Positions 1 to 13,006 are shown, counted from the first letter of the stretch. The stretch is DNA of 64,000 bases from Mangrovibacter yixingensis (GCF_020523985.1 NZ_JAIVKM010000001.1:1178001-1242000), one strand, 5' to 3'. Notes: a model not told the origin generated them from the sequence alone. Numbers and translations: made by a program.

Positions 1-788
1 AGGATGATGCGCATATCTTCTGTACTGAAGATCAGGTTCGCGATGAAGTGAACGGCTGTATTCGTATGGTCTACGATATGTACAGCACGTTCGGTTTTGA
101 AAAAATTGTTGTTAAGCTGTCTACGCGTCCTGAAAAGCGTATTGGTTCTGACGAAATGTGGGACCGTGCTGAAGCAGATCTTGCAGTAGCACTTGAAGAA
201 AATAATATCCCGTTTGAATATCAACCGGGTGAAGGCGCGTTTTACGGGCCGAAAATTGAATTTACTCTGTATGATTGCCTCGATCGTGCATGGCAGTGTG
301 GTACTGTCCAGTTGGACTTCTCGCTGCCGTCTCGTTTGAGTGCATCTTACGTGGGTGAAAATAACGAACGCCAGGTTCCGGTTATGATTCACCGTGCAAT
401 TCTGGGTTCAATGGAACGCTTTATTGGTATTCTGACTGAAGAGTTCGCCGGGTTCTTCCCAACATGGTTGGCTCCTGTTCAGGTTGTCGTTATGAATATT
501 ACTGACGGGCAGGCAGAATATGTGAACGAATTGACCCAAAAATTGCAAAATGCGGGCATTCGTGTAAAAGCAGACTTGAGAAACGAGAAGATTGGCTTTA
601 AAATCCGCGAGCACACTTTACGTCGGGTGCCCTATATGTTGGTCTGCGGTGATAAAGAGGTCGAAGCTGGCAAAGTGGCCGTTCGTACCCGCCGCGGTAA
701 AGACCTTGGCAGTCTGGACGTAAATGAAGTGATCGAGAAGCTGCAACAAGAAATTCGCAGCCGCAGTCTTCATCAAATGGAGGAATAA
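1..788 (+). CDS. thrS: Threonine--tRNA ligase, 3' part (cut by window edge)
   Basis: C-terminal 261 residues of ThrRS, the class II synthetase that charges tRNA-Thr. The reading frame is open from base 3 and runs to the TAA at 786-788; the 5' end lies outside the window. Visible are the DDAHIFC segment near catalytic motif 2, the motif 3 region ([13 protein letters not shown]), and the anticodon-binding domain ending in LHQMEE. A full E. coli ThrS has 642 residues, so about 60% is missing. An internal GTG at 48 is only a valine codon, not a start. The last codons (GGAGG at about 780-784) also supply the ribosome-binding site of infC. Confidence 0.97.
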   Translation, partial: DDAHIFCTEDQVRDEVNGCIRMVYDMYSTFGFEKIVVKLSTRPEKRIGSDEMWDRAEADLAVALEENNIPFEYQPGEGAFYGPKIEFTLYDCLDRAWQCGTVQLDFSLPSRLSASYVGENNERQVPVMIHRAILGSMERFIGILTEEFAGFFPTWLAPVQVVVMNITDGQAEYVNELTQKLQNAGIRVKADLRNEKIGFKIREHTLRRVPYMLVCGDKEVEAGKVAVRTRRGKDLGSLDVNEVIEKLQQEIRSRSLHQMEE

Positions 789-1334
<546 letters not shown>

Positions 1335-1344
1335 GCTACCAAGT

Positions 1345-1622
<278 letters not shown>

Positions 1623-1766
1623 GTCGTTAACTTTTAACTTTTTATTGCCCAACAGGTTTGTATTTTCCGGCAACAGTAACTGCTTTTCTGGCTGTTTAAA
1701 CAAACAGTCTGCACGAAAACAGTTAGTCTGGCTGAGCAATACGCAAACCGGGCTTACAGAATATAG

Positions 1767-2138
<372 letters not shown>

Positions 2139-2147
2139 GCCAGATGG

Positions 2148-2172
2148 AGAGGGAGCGTTTGCTCCCTCTTTA
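2148..2172 (+). terminator. Hairpin terminator after rplT
   Basis: AGAGGGAGC/GCTCCCTCT is a 9-bp stem with a GTTT loop, ten bases after the rplT stop and followed by a short TTTA run. The weak U-tract suggests partial termination of the ribosomal operon ahead of pheMST. Confidence 0.75.
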
Positions 2173-2190
2173 CATTTGTTGCAAACGGGA

Positions 2191-2219
2191 TTGACATTTC
2201 GCAACAAAATCAGTTGAAT
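2191..2219 (+). promoter_or_regulatory. Probable promoter of pheM-pheST
   Basis: A perfect -35 TTGACA (2191-2196) is followed after 17 bases by TTGAAT (2214-2219), a modest -10. It lies between the rplT terminator and the pheM leader ORF, as the attenuated pheST promoter does in E. coli. Confidence 0.6.
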
Positions 2220-2256
2220 AGACACGTTTCACCTGACCAAAAAGGTAACTGCAAGC

Positions 2257-2301
2257 ATGAATGCTGCTATTTTCCGCTTCTTTTTTTACTTTAGCGCCTG
2301 A
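2257..2301 (+). CDS. pheM: pheST operon leader peptide
   Basis: A 14-codon ORF encoding MNAAIFRFFFYFSA with five phenylalanines in seven positions. It is nearly identical to the E. coli PheM leader. When Phe-tRNA is scarce the ribosome stalls on the Phe codons, the downstream terminator does not form, and pheS-pheT are transcribed. It lies between the probable promoter at 2191 and the terminator at 2348. Confidence 0.93.
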   Translation: MNAAIFRFFFYFSA

Positions 2302-2347
2302 TTCAGGGGGGCTTTGCGCGTAAGAAAAGAAACGGAAAATAAGCGCT

Positions 2348-2376
2348 AAAAGCCTCCAGATGGAGGCTTTTTTTTT
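2348..2376 (+). terminator. pheST attenuator terminator
   Basis: AAAGCCTCC/GGAGGCTTT stem with a short loop, followed by nine T residues. It is a canonical intrinsic terminator 46 bases after the pheM stop and before pheS, which is the layout of a Phe attenuator. Confidence 0.9.
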
Positions 2377-2467
2377 ACCTTTTCTGGCCCCATGCCAGGC
2401 TTTTGAGCAGCATGATGATAGCCGGGCAATAAAAGGCTAAGGCTTGTCGTTTTCGAACCAAGACTAA

Positions 2468-3487
<1,020 letters not shown>

Positions 3488-3501
3488 GGCGGGGCTCTGC
3501 A

Positions 3502-5889
3502 ATGAAATTCAGTGAACTTTGGTTACGTGAATGGGTTAACCCGTCAATTGACAGTGATGCGCTTGCTGGCCAGATAACCATGGCCGGTCTTGAAGTTGAT
3601 GGTGTTGAGACGGTTGCTGGTGCATTTACTGGCGTAGTAGTGGGTGAAGTTGTGGAATGCGGACAGCATCCCAATGCCGATAAACTGCGTGTTACAAAAG
3701 TGAATGTAGGCGGCGAACGCTTGCTTGATATTGTCTGTGGTGCGCCTAACTGCCGCAAAGGCCTGCGTGTTGCGGTTGCAACGGTTGGCGCTGTATTACC
3801 GGGCGACTTTAAAATTAAGGCTGCCAAATTACGTGGTGAGCCTTCAGAAGGGATGCTGTGCTCTTATTCTGAGTTGGGTATTTCCGAAGACCACAGCGGA
3901 ATTATCGAATTGCCTGTTGATGCCCCTGTCGGGACTTCACTGCGCGACTACCTGAAGCTTGACGACGTTGCCATTGAAATCAGCGTGACGCCAAACCGTG
4001 CCGATTGCCTGAGTATTGCGGGTGTTGCTCGTGATGTAGCAGTACTGAACCAATTACCCGTTACTGAACCAGAAATTGCGCCTGTGGCTGCAAGCATTAC
4101 GGATTCTTTCCCGATTACTGTTGAGGCAACAGAAGCTTGCCCGCGTTACCTGGGCCGTGTAATTAAAGGTATTAATGTTGCGGCGCCGTCACCATTGTGG
4201 ATGCGCGAGAAGCTGCGCCGCTGCGGTATCCGTTCTATTGATGCCGTTGTAGATGTGACTAACTATGTTCTGCTTGAACTGGGCCAACCAATGCATGCGT
4301 TCGATCTTAGCCGGATCGATGGCGGTATTGTCGTGCGTATGGCTAAGCAGGACGAAAGCCTGGTTCTGCTTGATGGCAGCGAAGCCAAACTCAACAGTGA
4401 TACGCTGGTGATTGCCGACCAAAGCAAAGCACTGGCTATGGGGGGGATCTTCGGTGGTGAGCACTCTGGTGTAAACAGTGAAACCCAGGATGTCCTGCTG
4501 GAGTGTGCCTGGTTTAATCCGCTGGCTATCACTGGCCGTGCTCGCCGTTATGGCTTGCATACGGATGCATCACACCGTTATGAACGTGGTGTTGACCCGC
4601 AATTACAGTACAAAGCGATGGAGCGTGCAACCGCTCTGTTACTGGCCGTGTGTGGTGGTGAAGCAGGCCCGGTGATTGATGTGACTGCACAAGGCAAACT
4701 GCCGCAGCCTGCAACGATTACTTTACGCCGCAGTAAGCTGGACCGCCTGATTGGCCATCATGTTCCGGATGAGCAGGTTGGCGATATTTTACGCCGTCTT
4801 GGTTGCCAGGTGACGGAAACTGAAGGTCAATGGCAGGCTGTTGCACCGTCCTGGCGTTTCGATATGGAAATCGAAGAAGATCTGGTAGAGGAAGTTGCCC
4901 GTATTTACGGTTACAACAGTATTCCTGACGAGCCGGTCAATGCTTCGCTGATCATGGGCCAGCATCGTGAAGCTAATCTGTCTATGAAGCGCGTGAAAAC
5001 CCTACTGGTGGATAAAGGTTACCAGGAAGTCATCACCTATAGCTTTGTCGACCCGAAAGTTCAGCAAATGTTGCATCCAGGCGAAGATGCGCTGATTCTG
5101 CCAAATCCAATTTCTGCTGATATGTCGGCTATGCGCCTTTCTTTACTGACAGGCTTGCTCAGCACACTGGTGTACAACCAGAACCGTCAGCAAAACCGTG
5201 CACGTATTTTCGAAACTGGTTTGCGGTTTGTCCCTGATACACAGGCAGACCTGGGGATCCGTCAGGATGTTATGCTGGCTGGCGCAATTTGCGGTAACCG
5301 TAATGAAGAACACTGGGATTTGGTAAAAGGCAGCGTCGATTTTTACGATCTGAAAGGCGATTTGGAGTCACTGTTAGAACTGACGGGTAAATTATCTGAA
5401 ATTGAATTTCGCGCAGAACGCCATTCAGCACTGCATCCAGGGCAGAGTGCTGCAATTTATTTACACGGTGATTATGTTGGATTTATTGGTGTTGTTCACC
5501 CAGAGTTGGAACGTAAACTGGATTTGAACGGCCGTACACTGGTGTTTGAATTGTTGTGGAACAAGCTCGCAGACCGCGTCGTGCCTCAATCTCAGGGGGT
5601 TTCGCGCTTCCCTGCGAACCGCCGGGATATCGCTGTTGTGGTCGCTGAAAACGTGCCTGCAGCAGATATTCTCGCAGAGTGTAAGAAAGTTGGCGTAAAT
5701 CAGGTAGTTGGCGTAAACTTATTTGACGTGTACCGCGGTAAGGGTGTGGCAGAGGGTTATAAGAGCCTTGCTATCAGCCTGACTCTTCAGGATACCAACC
5801 GTACACTGGAAGAAGAGGAGATTGCTGCTACCGTTGCAAAATGTGTGGCGGCATTAAAAGAGCGATTCCAGGCATCATTGAGGGATTGA
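3502..5889 (+). CDS. pheT: Phenylalanine--tRNA ligase beta subunit
   Basis: 795-residue structural and editing subunit of PheRS, matching the E. coli length. Domain order: N-terminal tRNA-binding OB fold (about 40-150, [15 protein letters not shown]), B3/4 editing domain, B5 domain, catalytic-like core, and a C-terminal ferredoxin-fold anticodon-binding domain (from about 700, [12 protein letters not shown]). It follows pheS by 14 bases and precedes ihfA by 4 bases, so the three form one transcription unit. Confidence 0.97.
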   Translation: MKFSELWLREWVNPSIDSDALAGQITMAGLEVDGVETVAGAFTGVVVGEVVECGQHPNADKLRVTKVNVGGERLLDIVCGAPNCRKGLRVAVATVGAVLPGDFKIKAAKLRGEPSEGMLCSYSELGISEDHSGIIELPVDAPVGTSLRDYLKLDDVAIEISVTPNRADCLSIAGVARDVAVLNQLPVTEPEIAPVAASITDSFPITVEATEACPRYLGRVIKGINVAAPSPLWMREKLRRCGIRSIDAVVDVTNYVLLELGQPMHAFDLSRIDGGIVVRMAKQDESLVLLDGSEAKLNSDTLVIADQSKALAMGGIFGGEHSGVNSETQDVLLECAWFNPLAITGRARRYGLHTDASHRYERGVDPQLQYKAMERATALLLAVCGGEAGPVIDVTAQGKLPQPATITLRRSKLDRLIGHHVPDEQVGDILRRLGCQVTETEGQWQAVAPSWRFDMEIEEDLVEEVARIYGYNSIPDEPVNASLIMGQHREANLSMKRVKTLLVDKGYQEVITYSFVDPKVQQMLHPGEDALILPNPISADMSAMRLSLLTGLLSTLVYNQNRQQNRARIFETGLRFVPDTQADLGIRQDVMLAGAICGNRNEEHWDLVKGSVDFYDLKGDLESLLELTGKLSEIEFRAERHSALHPGQSAAIYLHGDYVGFIGVVHPELERKLDLNGRTLVFELLWNKLADRVVPQSQGVSRFPANRRDIAVVVAENVPAADILAECKKVGVNQVVGVNLFDVYRGKGVAEGYKSLAISLTLQDTNRTLEEEEIAATVAKCVAALKERFQASLRD

Positions 5890-5893
5890 ACCT

Positions 5894-6193
5894 ATGGCGC
5901 TTACAAAAGCTGAAATGTCAGAATATCTGTTTGATAAGCTTGGGCTTAGCAAGCGGGATGCCAAAGAGCTTGTAGAGCTGTTTTTCGAAGAGATCCGTCG
6001 CGCTCTGGAGAATGGCGAACAGGTAAAACTCTCCGGCTTTGGTAACTTTGACCTGCGGGACAAAAACCAACGTCCGGGTCGTAACCCCAAAACGGGAGAG
6101 GATATTCCTATCACCGCCCGTCGAGTGGTTACGTTCCGCCCCGGCCAGAAGTTGAAAAGCCGGGTGGAGAATGCAACCCCCCAGAATGACTAA
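5894..6193 (+). CDS. ihfA: Integration host factor alpha subunit
   Basis: 99-residue DNA-bending protein that pairs with IhfB. Features are the helical dimerisation half (1-45), the FGNF core, and the beta arm [17 protein letters not shown] whose proline inserts into the minor groove. It lies 4 bases after pheT, as in E. coli, where it also has promoters inside pheT. A strong terminator follows, ending the pheMST-ihfA unit. Confidence 0.97.
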   Translation: MALTKAEMSEYLFDKLGLSKRDAKELVELFFEEIRRALENGEQVKLSGFGNFDLRDKNQRPGRNPKTGEDIPITARRVVTFRPGQKLKSRVENATPQND

Positions 6194-6206
6194 TCTGACA
6201 TGATTT

Positions 6207-6235
6207 AAAAAGGCCGGTTTATACCGGCCTTTTTC
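6207..6235 (+). terminator. Terminator after ihfA
   Basis: AAAAAGGCCGGT/ACCGGCCTTTTT stem with a short loop, 14 bases after the ihfA stop. Between here and btuC at 6461 I see no further gene and no cobalamin riboswitch. Confidence 0.9.
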
Positions 6236-6460
6236 TTGTCTGCAGAAACCCCCAACCAGCCTGGAGGGCTGTAAAACTTCCGGCATTGAACCAGAGATAA
6301 AAAACTTTTGATTGTTTCGTCGCCTGCGCTTTTAACCTGTCCCGGTTACTGAGGCAGTTTCCTGGTTCAGTAAACCATAACTTCGCATCTGTCATGCTTC
6401 ACCTGTGTTGTATGAACACGTAGAATCACGGCAGGTTATTCACCAGAAACGTTTTTTCTT

Positions 6461-7444
6461 ATGCATCTATTACTCGAACGGCAACAGCGATGGGCGCGTT
6501 ATATATTAGCCGGGCTGATGACAGTGTTGTTGGTCGTAGCACTTCTCAGCCTGTCCAGTGGTGAACGGTGGATCTCACCATGGCACTGGTTATCTGCGGA
6601 TAACACATTATTTGTTTTGCAAATTCGGTTACCACGTATGGTCGCTGTAGTGCTGACAGGTGCTGCGTTGGCTGTTTCCGGTACTATGATGCAGGCATTG
6701 TTTGATAATCCATTAGCAGAACCGGGCTTATTGGGTGTTTCAAATGGCGCGGGGCTTGGGTTGGTGACTGCCATGTTATTAGGGCGGGGCCATATTCCAG
6801 ACTGGGGGCTGGGAATAAGCTCAATGGTGGGGGCTTTGCTTATCACATTACTGTTGCTGCGTTTTGCACGGCGTCGGCTTACTACCAGCCGTTTATTACT
6901 GGCAGGGGTTGCGCTGAGTATCATCTGTAGCGCACTGATGACCTGGGCCGTTTATTTCACAACCAGTGCCGACCTACGTCAGTTAATGTATTGGATGATG
7001 GGGGGATTCGGTGGTGTGGACTGGCGCGCAAAAGGGTTCATGTTAGCAATTGTGCCGGTTCTGTGGTGGGTAATACGCCAGTGGCGGCCATTGAATATGC
7101 TGGCACTGGGGGAAGTGCCAGCAAGGCAATTGGGCCTGGCATTGCACCGCTGGCGCTGGGTGCTGGTCATCGCAACCGGCTGGTTGGTTGGGGCCAGCGT
7201 AGCGCTGGCGGGTTCCATTGGGTTTATTGGCCTTGTTATTCCTCATTTATTACGCCTGTGTGGCGTAACAGACCATAAAACATTGCTCCCTGCCAGCGCA
7301 CTTGCGGGAGGCGTGTTATTGTTAATTGCGGATATGGTGGCCAGGCTGGTTCTGGCTTCAGCTGAATTACCTGTTGGTGTTGTCACCGCTTCCCTGGGTG
7401 CACCAGTGTTTATCTGGCTACTATTAAAAGTCAGGCATGAATAA
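6461..7444 (+). CDS. btuC: Vitamin B12 ABC transporter permease
   Basis: 327-residue inner-membrane permease of the BtuCD-F importer (FecCD family). About ten hydrophobic helices are visible, with the family segments [40 protein letters not shown] and [16 protein letters not shown], the last being the L-loop region that contacts BtuD. Length matches E. coli BtuC (326). First gene of a btuC-btuE-btuD cluster. The periplasmic partner btuF is not in the window. Confidence 0.96.
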   Translation: MHLLLERQQRWARYILAGLMTVLLVVALLSLSSGERWISPWHWLSADNTLFVLQIRLPRMVAVVLTGAALAVSGTMMQALFDNPLAEPGLLGVSNGAGLGLVTAMLLGRGHIPDWGLGISSMVGALLITLLLLRFARRRLTTSRLLLAGVALSIICSALMTWAVYFTTSADLRQLMYWMMGGFGGVDWRAKGFMLAIVPVLWWVIRQWRPLNMLALGEVPARQLGLALHRWRWVLVIATGWLVGASVALAGSIGFIGLVIPHLLRLCGVTDHKTLLPASALAGGVLLLIADMVARLVLASAELPVGVVTASLGAPVFIWLLLKVRHE

Positions 7445-7455
7445 AGGAGAAAATG

Positions 7456-8007
7456 ATGCAGGCTGATGTTCTTACTACTGATGTTGTCACTATTGATGGG
7501 CAGCCGGGTACATTAACTGCCTGGCAAAGGAAAGTGTTGTTGATTGTAAATGTCGCATCAAAATGCGGCCTGACACCGCAATACGAACAGCTGGAAGCAT
7601 TACAGAAGCAATACTCCAGTCAGGGGTTTTCTGTGCTGGGGTTTCCGTGTAACCAATTTTTAGAACAGGAACCCGGGAGTGAACAGGAAATTCAGGCCTT
7701 TTGCCGCATGACATATGGCGTCACTTTTCCTATGTTTAGCAAAATCGACGTTAATGGTGAACAGCGTCATCCGTTGTACCAGAAACTGGTTGCCCTTGCG
7801 CCAGTGGCTCAGGCACCACAAGGCAGCGGGTTTTATGACAGAATGGCGAGTAAAGGGCGTGCACCGAAACAGCCTGGCGATATTTTATGGAACTTCGAAA
7901 AGTTTCTGGTTGACCGCCAGGGGCAAGTAATTGGGCGCTTTTCACCGGACATGTTGCCCGATGCCCCGGAGTTAGTGGCTGCAATTGAGCGTGCTCTGGA
8001 AAAATAG
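7456..8007 (+). CDS. btuE: Thioredoxin/glutathione peroxidase BtuE
   Basis: 183-residue GPx-family peroxidase (thioredoxin fold) that reduces hydroperoxides; despite its name it is not needed for B12 transport. Catalytic Cys37 lies in NVASKCGLTPQY, followed by FPCNQF and the WNFEKFLV motif. Two adjacent ATGs (7453, 7456) are possible. The second is preferred because AGGAG at 7445-7449 is then 6 bases away and the length equals E. coli BtuE. It sits between btuC and btuD, and btuD begins directly after its stop codon. Confidence 0.94.
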   Translation: MQADVLTTDVVTIDGQPGTLTAWQRKVLLIVNVASKCGLTPQYEQLEALQKQYSSQGFSVLGFPCNQFLEQEPGSEQEIQAFCRMTYGVTFPMFSKIDVNGEQRHPLYQKLVALAPVAQAPQGSGFYDRMASKGRAPKQPGDILWNFEKFLVDRQGQVIGRFSPDMLPDAPELVAAIERALEK

Positions 8008-8748
8008 ATGTCGCTATTGTCGTTAAACCATGTTGCTGAAAAAGGCCGGCTGGCAGCTGTATCGGCAGATATTCAACCGGGCTGCTGGCTGCATTTGGTG
8101 GGGCCAAACGGGGCAGGGAAGAGCACATTACTGGCTCGTATGTCAGGTATGAGTGAAGGGCCTGGTGATGTTTATCTTGCCGGGCAGCCTGTTTCTGCCC
8201 GGTCTGGCCCGGAATTGGGTATGCTGCGGTCATGGTTGCCACAACAACAAACCCCTCCTTTCGCGATGCCCGTCTGGCATTATCTGTTATTGCATGCCCA
8301 CGGTGCTCCGCTAGAACAACTCTCCCCTTTAATTGATGCGTTATGGCTGGCTGATAAATTGCCCCGACAAGTTGCGCATTTATCCGGTGGGGAATGGCAA
8401 CGAGTGCGCCTGGCCGCCGTTATCGCCCAGATTCATCCTGATATCAATCCTGGTGGGCGGCTATTATTACTGGATGAGCCTATGAATAGCCTTGATGTTA
8501 CCCAGCAATCAGCACTGACTCACTTGCTTAATGACCTGGCACAAAAAGGGGTGGCGATTATTATGAGTAGCCATGATCTTAATTACTCATTGGCGCACGC
8601 TCATCAAGTCTGGTTAATGTTGAAAGGTCATGTTGTAGCCCAGGGAAATGCCAGTGAGGTGTTAACACCTGAGAATTTGCGCTCCGTTTATGCCTTGCCA
8701 TTCAGGCGGGTGGAGGTAGATAACCATAAAGTTCTTATTTGTTCATGA
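8008..8748 (+). CDS. btuD: Vitamin B12 ABC transporter ATP-binding protein
   Basis: 246-residue ATPase of the BtuCD importer. Walker A GPNGAGKST (about 32-40), Q-loop at LPQQQTPPF, signature LSGGEWQR, Walker B LLLLDEP and the switch histidine in MSSHDLNY are all intact. The ATG abuts the btuE stop, implying translational coupling in btuCED. Confidence 0.96.
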   Translation: MSLLSLNHVAEKGRLAAVSADIQPGCWLHLVGPNGAGKSTLLARMSGMSEGPGDVYLAGQPVSARSGPELGMLRSWLPQQQTPPFAMPVWHYLLLHAHGAPLEQLSPLIDALWLADKLPRQVAHLSGGEWQRVRLAAVIAQIHPDINPGGRLLLLDEPMNSLDVTQQSALTHLLNDLAQKGVAIIMSSHDLNYSLAHAHQVWLMLKGHVVAQGNASEVLTPENLRSVYALPFRRVEVDNHKVLICS

Positions 8749-8829
8749 GAGAGTTGAAATACTTGCCAAATTAAATCCTGAAGAGCTACATTGCACTGGT
8801 GAAAAATAGCCTGTAGGTAGGACTCAGTT

Positions 8830-9294
8830 ATGAAATTATGGGGGCTTGTCCTGTTATCGTTATTATTAGTTGGGTGCAGTCACCACCGGGCCCCTGCACC
8901 TGCGGGGCAGTTATCGGATCCTATTATGGTTATTGCCAGGCTTGACTCGCAATTAAGTGAATGGCGTGGAACACCTTATCGATATGGCGGGGTATCCAGG
9001 CAAGGCATTGATTGTTCAGCGTTTGTTCAATTAACATTCCGTGATCAATTTGCTCTTCAGCTTCCTCGTAGTACCCGGGCTCAGGCAAAAATTGGTACCC
9101 GTATTGATAAAGATGAATTATTACCTGGAGATCTGATTTTCTTTAAAACAGGTTCAGGTGAAGAAGGCTTGCATGTGGGTATTTATGATACCGATAATCA
9201 GTTTATTCATGCCTCAAGCAGCCATGGTGTTGTACGCTCATCACTGAATAATGTTTATTGGCGGGAAAAATATTGGCAAGCCAGGCGTATTTAA
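8830..9294 (+). CDS. nlpC: NlpC/P60 family lipoprotein, probable murein endopeptidase
   Basis: 154-residue outer-envelope lipoprotein. The signal peptide ends in lipobox LVGC (lipidated Cys16). The NlpC/P60 domain (about 45-150) carries the papain-like triad Cys62 (GIDCSAF), His115 (GLHVGIY) and His127 (QFIHASSS). Members cut D-Glu-meso-DAP bonds in peptidoglycan stem peptides. Same place and length as E. coli nlpC, 81 bases after btuD. A paralogue, mepH, lies at 45021-45860. Confidence 0.95.
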   Translation: MKLWGLVLLSLLLVGCSHHRAPAPAGQLSDPIMVIARLDSQLSEWRGTPYRYGGVSRQGIDCSAFVQLTFRDQFALQLPRSTRAQAKIGTRIDKDELLPGDLIFFKTGSGEEGLHVGIYDTDNQFIHASSSHGVVRSSLNNVYWREKYWQARRI

Positions 9295-9582
9295 CCCATT
9301 AGTTCGTGCATACCCTTCTGATTTTGGTTGTTTTAACGGAGTGCTGAAGATCATTCTTTTTTAATATGACTATGTGATTAAGTTGAATCTCGGTGCTTGT
9401 TTTAACTTTTTCATGGTGCATATAAACACACTTAATGTTGCGTTCTGTTGCCAAAAATACCTGCAAAAACCGTAAGTTTGTTCAACTGTGCGGCGATATG
9501 CTGTTATCCAGAGTAACTCGATTGAATTCTTTTCCCATTTCAGTCAGGATGAAGCAAACAGCCGGGTAGTAGGACTGCTTTC

Positions 9583-10311
9583 ATGGTCGTGATTCTGGAG
9601 TGCGCATACTATTCTCAATGCTTGTTCCAGCCACTCAGGCGGAGCGATGGTTCTTTGTATGGTGTTGAACTTGTCACCCGTTTTGTGACAGAAGATGGCG
9701 TGGTTCAGATGCCCGAGTCGCTGGTTAGTGCAAGGCTATCTCCCCGCCAGCACAGCCAGCTCCTTGAAGAAAAAGTAGCGTTACTACGCAGCTTCCAGTC
9801 TACATTTTTAAAGCATCGCCTCGTTATATGGATGCCAGTTGAACAAAACAGTGTGCGCTGTATTTTATCAGATGAAAGCCTTGCCGAGTATTTAACCAGT
9901 GTTCCCGGCTTACATTTGGGAATAACAGAACAATTTCTCGCTTCTGGCGACCATTATTTAGAGAATCTTTTTTCTTTACTTGAACGCCGTTTTTTACTGG
10001 CATTGTTAAATTATGGTGCCGGGCATATTTCAGGTCAGCATATTTTTCAGCAGCAATTTAATGCCATCATGCTGGATAAACAGTTTGTGCAATCACGCCT
10101 GAAAAAAGCAACATTCCAACCTGTGATGTATGCGATTCTTAACCAGGTTGGCCCTGCCTGCCGTGCGTTAGTCATCAATGGTATTGATGACAAAGAAAGC
10201 TTTGCTCGTGCCTGCTCTTTACCCTTTACGGCAATGCAAGGGGCGCTGTGGCCCCCCGTTATGCCAGAACACCTGATGCTATTACTGTATGGCAACCCCC
10301 TATACCCCTGA
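9583..10311 (+). CDS. rflP: Degenerate EAL-domain anti-FlhDC factor
   Basis: 242-residue single EAL-fold protein, the YdiV/RflP family. In E. coli and Salmonella YdiV does not hydrolyse c-di-GMP. It binds FlhD, blocks FlhDC and thereby lowers flagellar gene expression. The canonical EAL signature is replaced by GVELVTRF at about residue 26-33 and the later catalytic motifs are eroded, supporting a non-enzymatic role here too. Position between nlpC and selO and the ALWPPV segment near the C terminus match E. coli YdiV, though overall similarity is moderate. Confidence 0.85.
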   Translation: MVVILECAYYSQCLFQPLRRSDGSLYGVELVTRFVTEDGVVQMPESLVSARLSPRQHSQLLEEKVALLRSFQSTFLKHRLVIWMPVEQNSVRCILSDESLAEYLTSVPGLHLGITEQFLASGDHYLENLFSLLERRFLLALLNYGAGHISGQHIFQQQFNAIMLDKQFVQSRLKKATFQPVMYAILNQVGPACRALVINGIDDKESFARACSLPFTAMQGALWPPVMPEHLMLLLYGNPLYP

Positions 10312-10366
10312 TAACTGCCCGTATTTAGCTGGCGCAACTGCCACTACACTATAGGCAGGAGGGCTT

Positions 10367-11821
10367 ATGGCTGAACAACCTGTATTTACCCATGCCTGGC
10401 ATGATTTATTGCCCGGCTTTTCGCAGCAAGTGACCCCGCAACCTTTGTTGTCTGCTCGTTTGTTGTGGCATAACCGTGAGCTGGCAACAGAACTGGGGCT
10501 GGCAGAGAATTTATTTAACTATACAGGGCCTGCTGGCGTGTGGGGCGGAGAAGCGTTGCTGCCAGGCATGTTGTCTGTTGCTCAGGTATACAGCGGTCAC
10601 CAGTTTGGTGTCTGGGCCGGGCAATTGGGCGATGGTCGCGGATTATTACTGGGTGAGCAGCAAATTGGCGGCGGCAGGCAGTTGGAATGGCACCTGAAAG
10701 GCGCCGGGCTAACACCATTTTCCCGAATGGGGGATGGCAGAGCCGTTATTCGTTCGACGGTGCGGGAATGCCTGGCTTCAGAAGCGATGCACTATCTCGG
10801 CATTCCTACCACGCGTGCACTCAGCATGGTTATCAGCGAAACACCGGTATACCGTGAGCGTACTGAAAAAGGTGCCATGATGATGCGCCTGGCAGAGAGC
10901 CACGTACGCTTTGGCCACTTTGAACATTTCTATTACCGTCGTGAACCAGAAAATGTCCGGCGGCTCGCTGAATATGTGGTTGCCCGGCACTGGCCCCATT
11001 TACAGGAAGAGCCGGAGGAAGATAAATGGCGGTTATGGTTTGAGGATGTGGTTGCTCGCACTGCCTGGTTGATTGCGCAATGGCAATGCATTGGGTTTTC
11101 TCACGGCGTAATGAATACGGATAATATGTCTATTTTGGGGCTAACTATCGATTATGGGCCTTGGGGGTTTATGGATGATTACCAGCCTGATTTTATTTGT
11201 AACCATTCCGATTACCAGGGCCGCTATTCATTTGAAAATCAACCTGGCGTTGGCTTGTGGAACTTACAACGACTGGCTCAGGCGCTGTCGCCCTTTATCA
11301 GCGCAGATACACTGAATGCTGTTTTGGACGGATATGGGCAACACCTGCAACAGGCCTGGTCGAGCCAAATGCGTGCCAAACTTGGACTGACTCATGTTCA
11401 GACTGATGATAACGCTATTCTGTCAGAGTTATTTAGTTTAATGGCACGGGAAGGGAGTGACTATACAAGAACTTTTCGGTTGTTAAGCCACACTGAAAAA
11501 GGGTCTGCGCTGTCGCCTCTTCGCGATGAGTTTATTGACCGCGATGCATTTGATGCGTGGTTTGGACGTTACCGACAACGTTTAGAGCTGGAACCGATGG
11601 ATGATGCCGCGCGCCAGCAAGCGATGCAGGCTGTCAATCCTGCAGTGGTGTTACGTAACTGGCTGGCACAAAGAGCTATTGAAGGTGCAGAGCAAGGAGA
11701 TGCAGGCGAAATGCATCGCCTGCTTGCTGTATTGCGCGACCCATTTAGTGAACGGGCTGATGACTATGTACAACGCCCGCCAGATTGGGGAAGGCGGCTT
11801 GAAGTCAGCTGTTCGAGCTGA
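10367..11821 (+). CDS. selO: Protein adenylyltransferase SelO
   Basis: 484-residue pseudokinase-fold enzyme (YdiU/SelO) that transfers AMP from ATP to Ser/Thr/Tyr residues of client proteins, linked to redox homeostasis. Visible family blocks: [59 protein letters not shown] and the [11 protein letters not shown] metal site. The C terminus VSCSS carries the cysteine that is selenocysteine in eukaryotic homologues. GGAGG precedes the ATG. Its stop is 4 bases from the convergent aroH stop; hemP, found between them in E. coli, is absent. Confidence 0.95.
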   Translation: MAEQPVFTHAWHDLLPGFSQQVTPQPLLSARLLWHNRELATELGLAENLFNYTGPAGVWGGEALLPGMLSVAQVYSGHQFGVWAGQLGDGRGLLLGEQQIGGGRQLEWHLKGAGLTPFSRMGDGRAVIRSTVRECLASEAMHYLGIPTTRALSMVISETPVYRERTEKGAMMMRLAESHVRFGHFEHFYYRREPENVRRLAEYVVARHWPHLQEEPEEDKWRLWFEDVVARTAWLIAQWQCIGFSHGVMNTDNMSILGLTIDYGPWGFMDDYQPDFICNHSDYQGRYSFENQPGVGLWNLQRLAQALSPFISADTLNAVLDGYGQHLQQAWSSQMRAKLGLTHVQTDDNAILSELFSLMAREGSDYTRTFRLLSHTEKGSALSPLRDEFIDRDAFDAWFGRYRQRLELEPMDDAARQQAMQAVNPAVVLRNWLAQRAIEGAEQGDAGEMHRLLAVLRDPFSERADDYVQRPPDWGRRLEVSCSS

Positions 11822-11825
11822 ATAA

Positions 11826-12887
11826 TCAACGCCCAGACTGATCCAGCCGGTGTTTCACCGCATCGGATAGCATTGCCAGCAGGGTTTCAGTATCTTCCCA
11901 GTTGAGGCAGGGGTCGGTAATGGACTGACCATAAACTAATGGTTTACCAGGCTCTATAGCCTGGTTTCCAGCTTCGATAAAGCTTTCAGCCATTACGCCA
12001 GCAATCGCAGTTGACCCATCACGAATCTGCTGGCAAATATTCTGCGCAACTTCCAGTTGGCGACGGTGTTGTTTCTGGCAATTACCATGGCTGAAGTCCA
12101 CTACCAATTGTTGTGGTAACTCGAAGCTTTCCAGTGCGTTACTGGTCGCTGCAATATCTTCAGGATAGAAGTTAGGTTGTTTACCGCCGCGCAATATAAT
12201 ATGCCCGTAGGGGTTACCACTGGTTTGGTAAACCACCATTTTTCCGTGTTTATCCGGGGAAAGAAACATATGGCTGGCACGCGCTGCGCGAATGGCATCA
12301 ATAGCAATTCGCGTATTACCATCTGTTCCGTTTTTAAAACCTACCGGGCAAGACAGGGCTGAAGCCATCTCTCTGTGAACCTGGCTCTCCGTTGTACGGG
12401 CACCAATTGCTCCCCAACTGATCAAGTCGGCAATATATTGCCCAACAACCATATCAAGAAATTCCGTTGCAGCTGGCAACCCAATAAGGTTGACTTCGTG
12501 CAAGAATTTACGTGCCAGCTCAAGACCTTTATTTACACGGCAACTTCCGTTGAGGTCCGGGTCTGAAATAAGCCCTTTCCAGCCAATCACCGTGCGTGGT
12601 TTTTCAAAGTAGGTGCGCATAACCACTTCCAGCGTGCCCTGGTATCGATCATGCAGTGTTTTTAGCCTGCGGGCATAATCCAATGCTGCTTCAGGGTCAT
12701 GGACCGAGCAAGGTCCGACAATAACCAGTAAACGGGCATCCTTACCTGCCAGGATGCGTTCAATACGTCGGCGGGAATGGGTGATGTGGTCTGCAAGGGG
12801 AGGCGTTACAGGGTAACGCTGGCTAAGTTCATCTGGCGTGACAAGAAAGCCAATTTGCGCGATGCGCAACTCATCTGTTTTATTCAT
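11826..12887 (-). CDS. aroH: DAHP synthase, Trp-sensitive isozyme
   Basis: 353-residue class I 3-deoxy-D-arabino-heptulosonate-7-phosphate synthase, which condenses PEP and erythrose-4-phosphate in the first step of aromatic biosynthesis. Motifs include GPCSVHD, KPRTVIGWKGLISDPD, GARTTESQVHRE, GFKNGTDG and DFSHGNCQKQ. It is assigned to AroH rather than AroG or AroF by locus and by the TrpR operator upstream. The ATG at 12887 (MNKTDEL) is preferred over the one at 12893 because it has spacing to the upstream GAGA and aligns with the E. coli N terminus. Confidence 0.94.
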   Translation of the reverse strand: MNKTDELRIAQIGFLVTPDELSQRYPVTPPLADHITHSRRRIERILAGKDARLLVIVGPCSVHDPEAALDYARRLKTLHDRYQGTLEVVMRTYFEKPRTVIGWKGLISDPDLNGSCRVNKGLELARKFLHEVNLIGLPAATEFLDMVVGQYIADLISWGAIGARTTESQVHREMASALSCPVGFKNGTDGNTRIAIDAIRAARASHMFLSPDKHGKMVVYQTSGNPYGHIILRGGKQPNFYPEDIAATSNALESFELPQQLVVDFSHGNCQKQHRRQLEVAQNICQQIRDGSTAIAGVMAESFIEAGNQAIEPGKPLVYGQSITDPCLNWEDTETLLAMLSDAVKHRLDQSGR

Positions 12888-12989
12888 TTGCATCTCAATA
12901 CTGGGCTGGTAGGCGCAAACGCCTTAGCAAAAACGGTAAACTGGTTGTCCAGTTAAAGGCATAGTATGCCACAATAAAAAGTACCACTA

Positions 12990-13006
12990 AACTAGTTTAT
13001 TAGTAC
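12990..13006 (-). promoter_or_regulatory. TrpR operator of aroH
   Basis: AACTAGTTTATTAGTAC matches the trp operator core AACTAGTTAACTAGTAC at 15 of 17 positions. It lies about 100 bases upstream of aroH, overlapping the ppsR stop codon. E. coli aroH is a known TrpR target. Confidence 0.75.

Noticed and set aside
6236..6460. Possible cobalamin riboswitch before btuC
   Set aside because: No B12-box-like sequence was seen, and btuC lacks one in E. coli as well.
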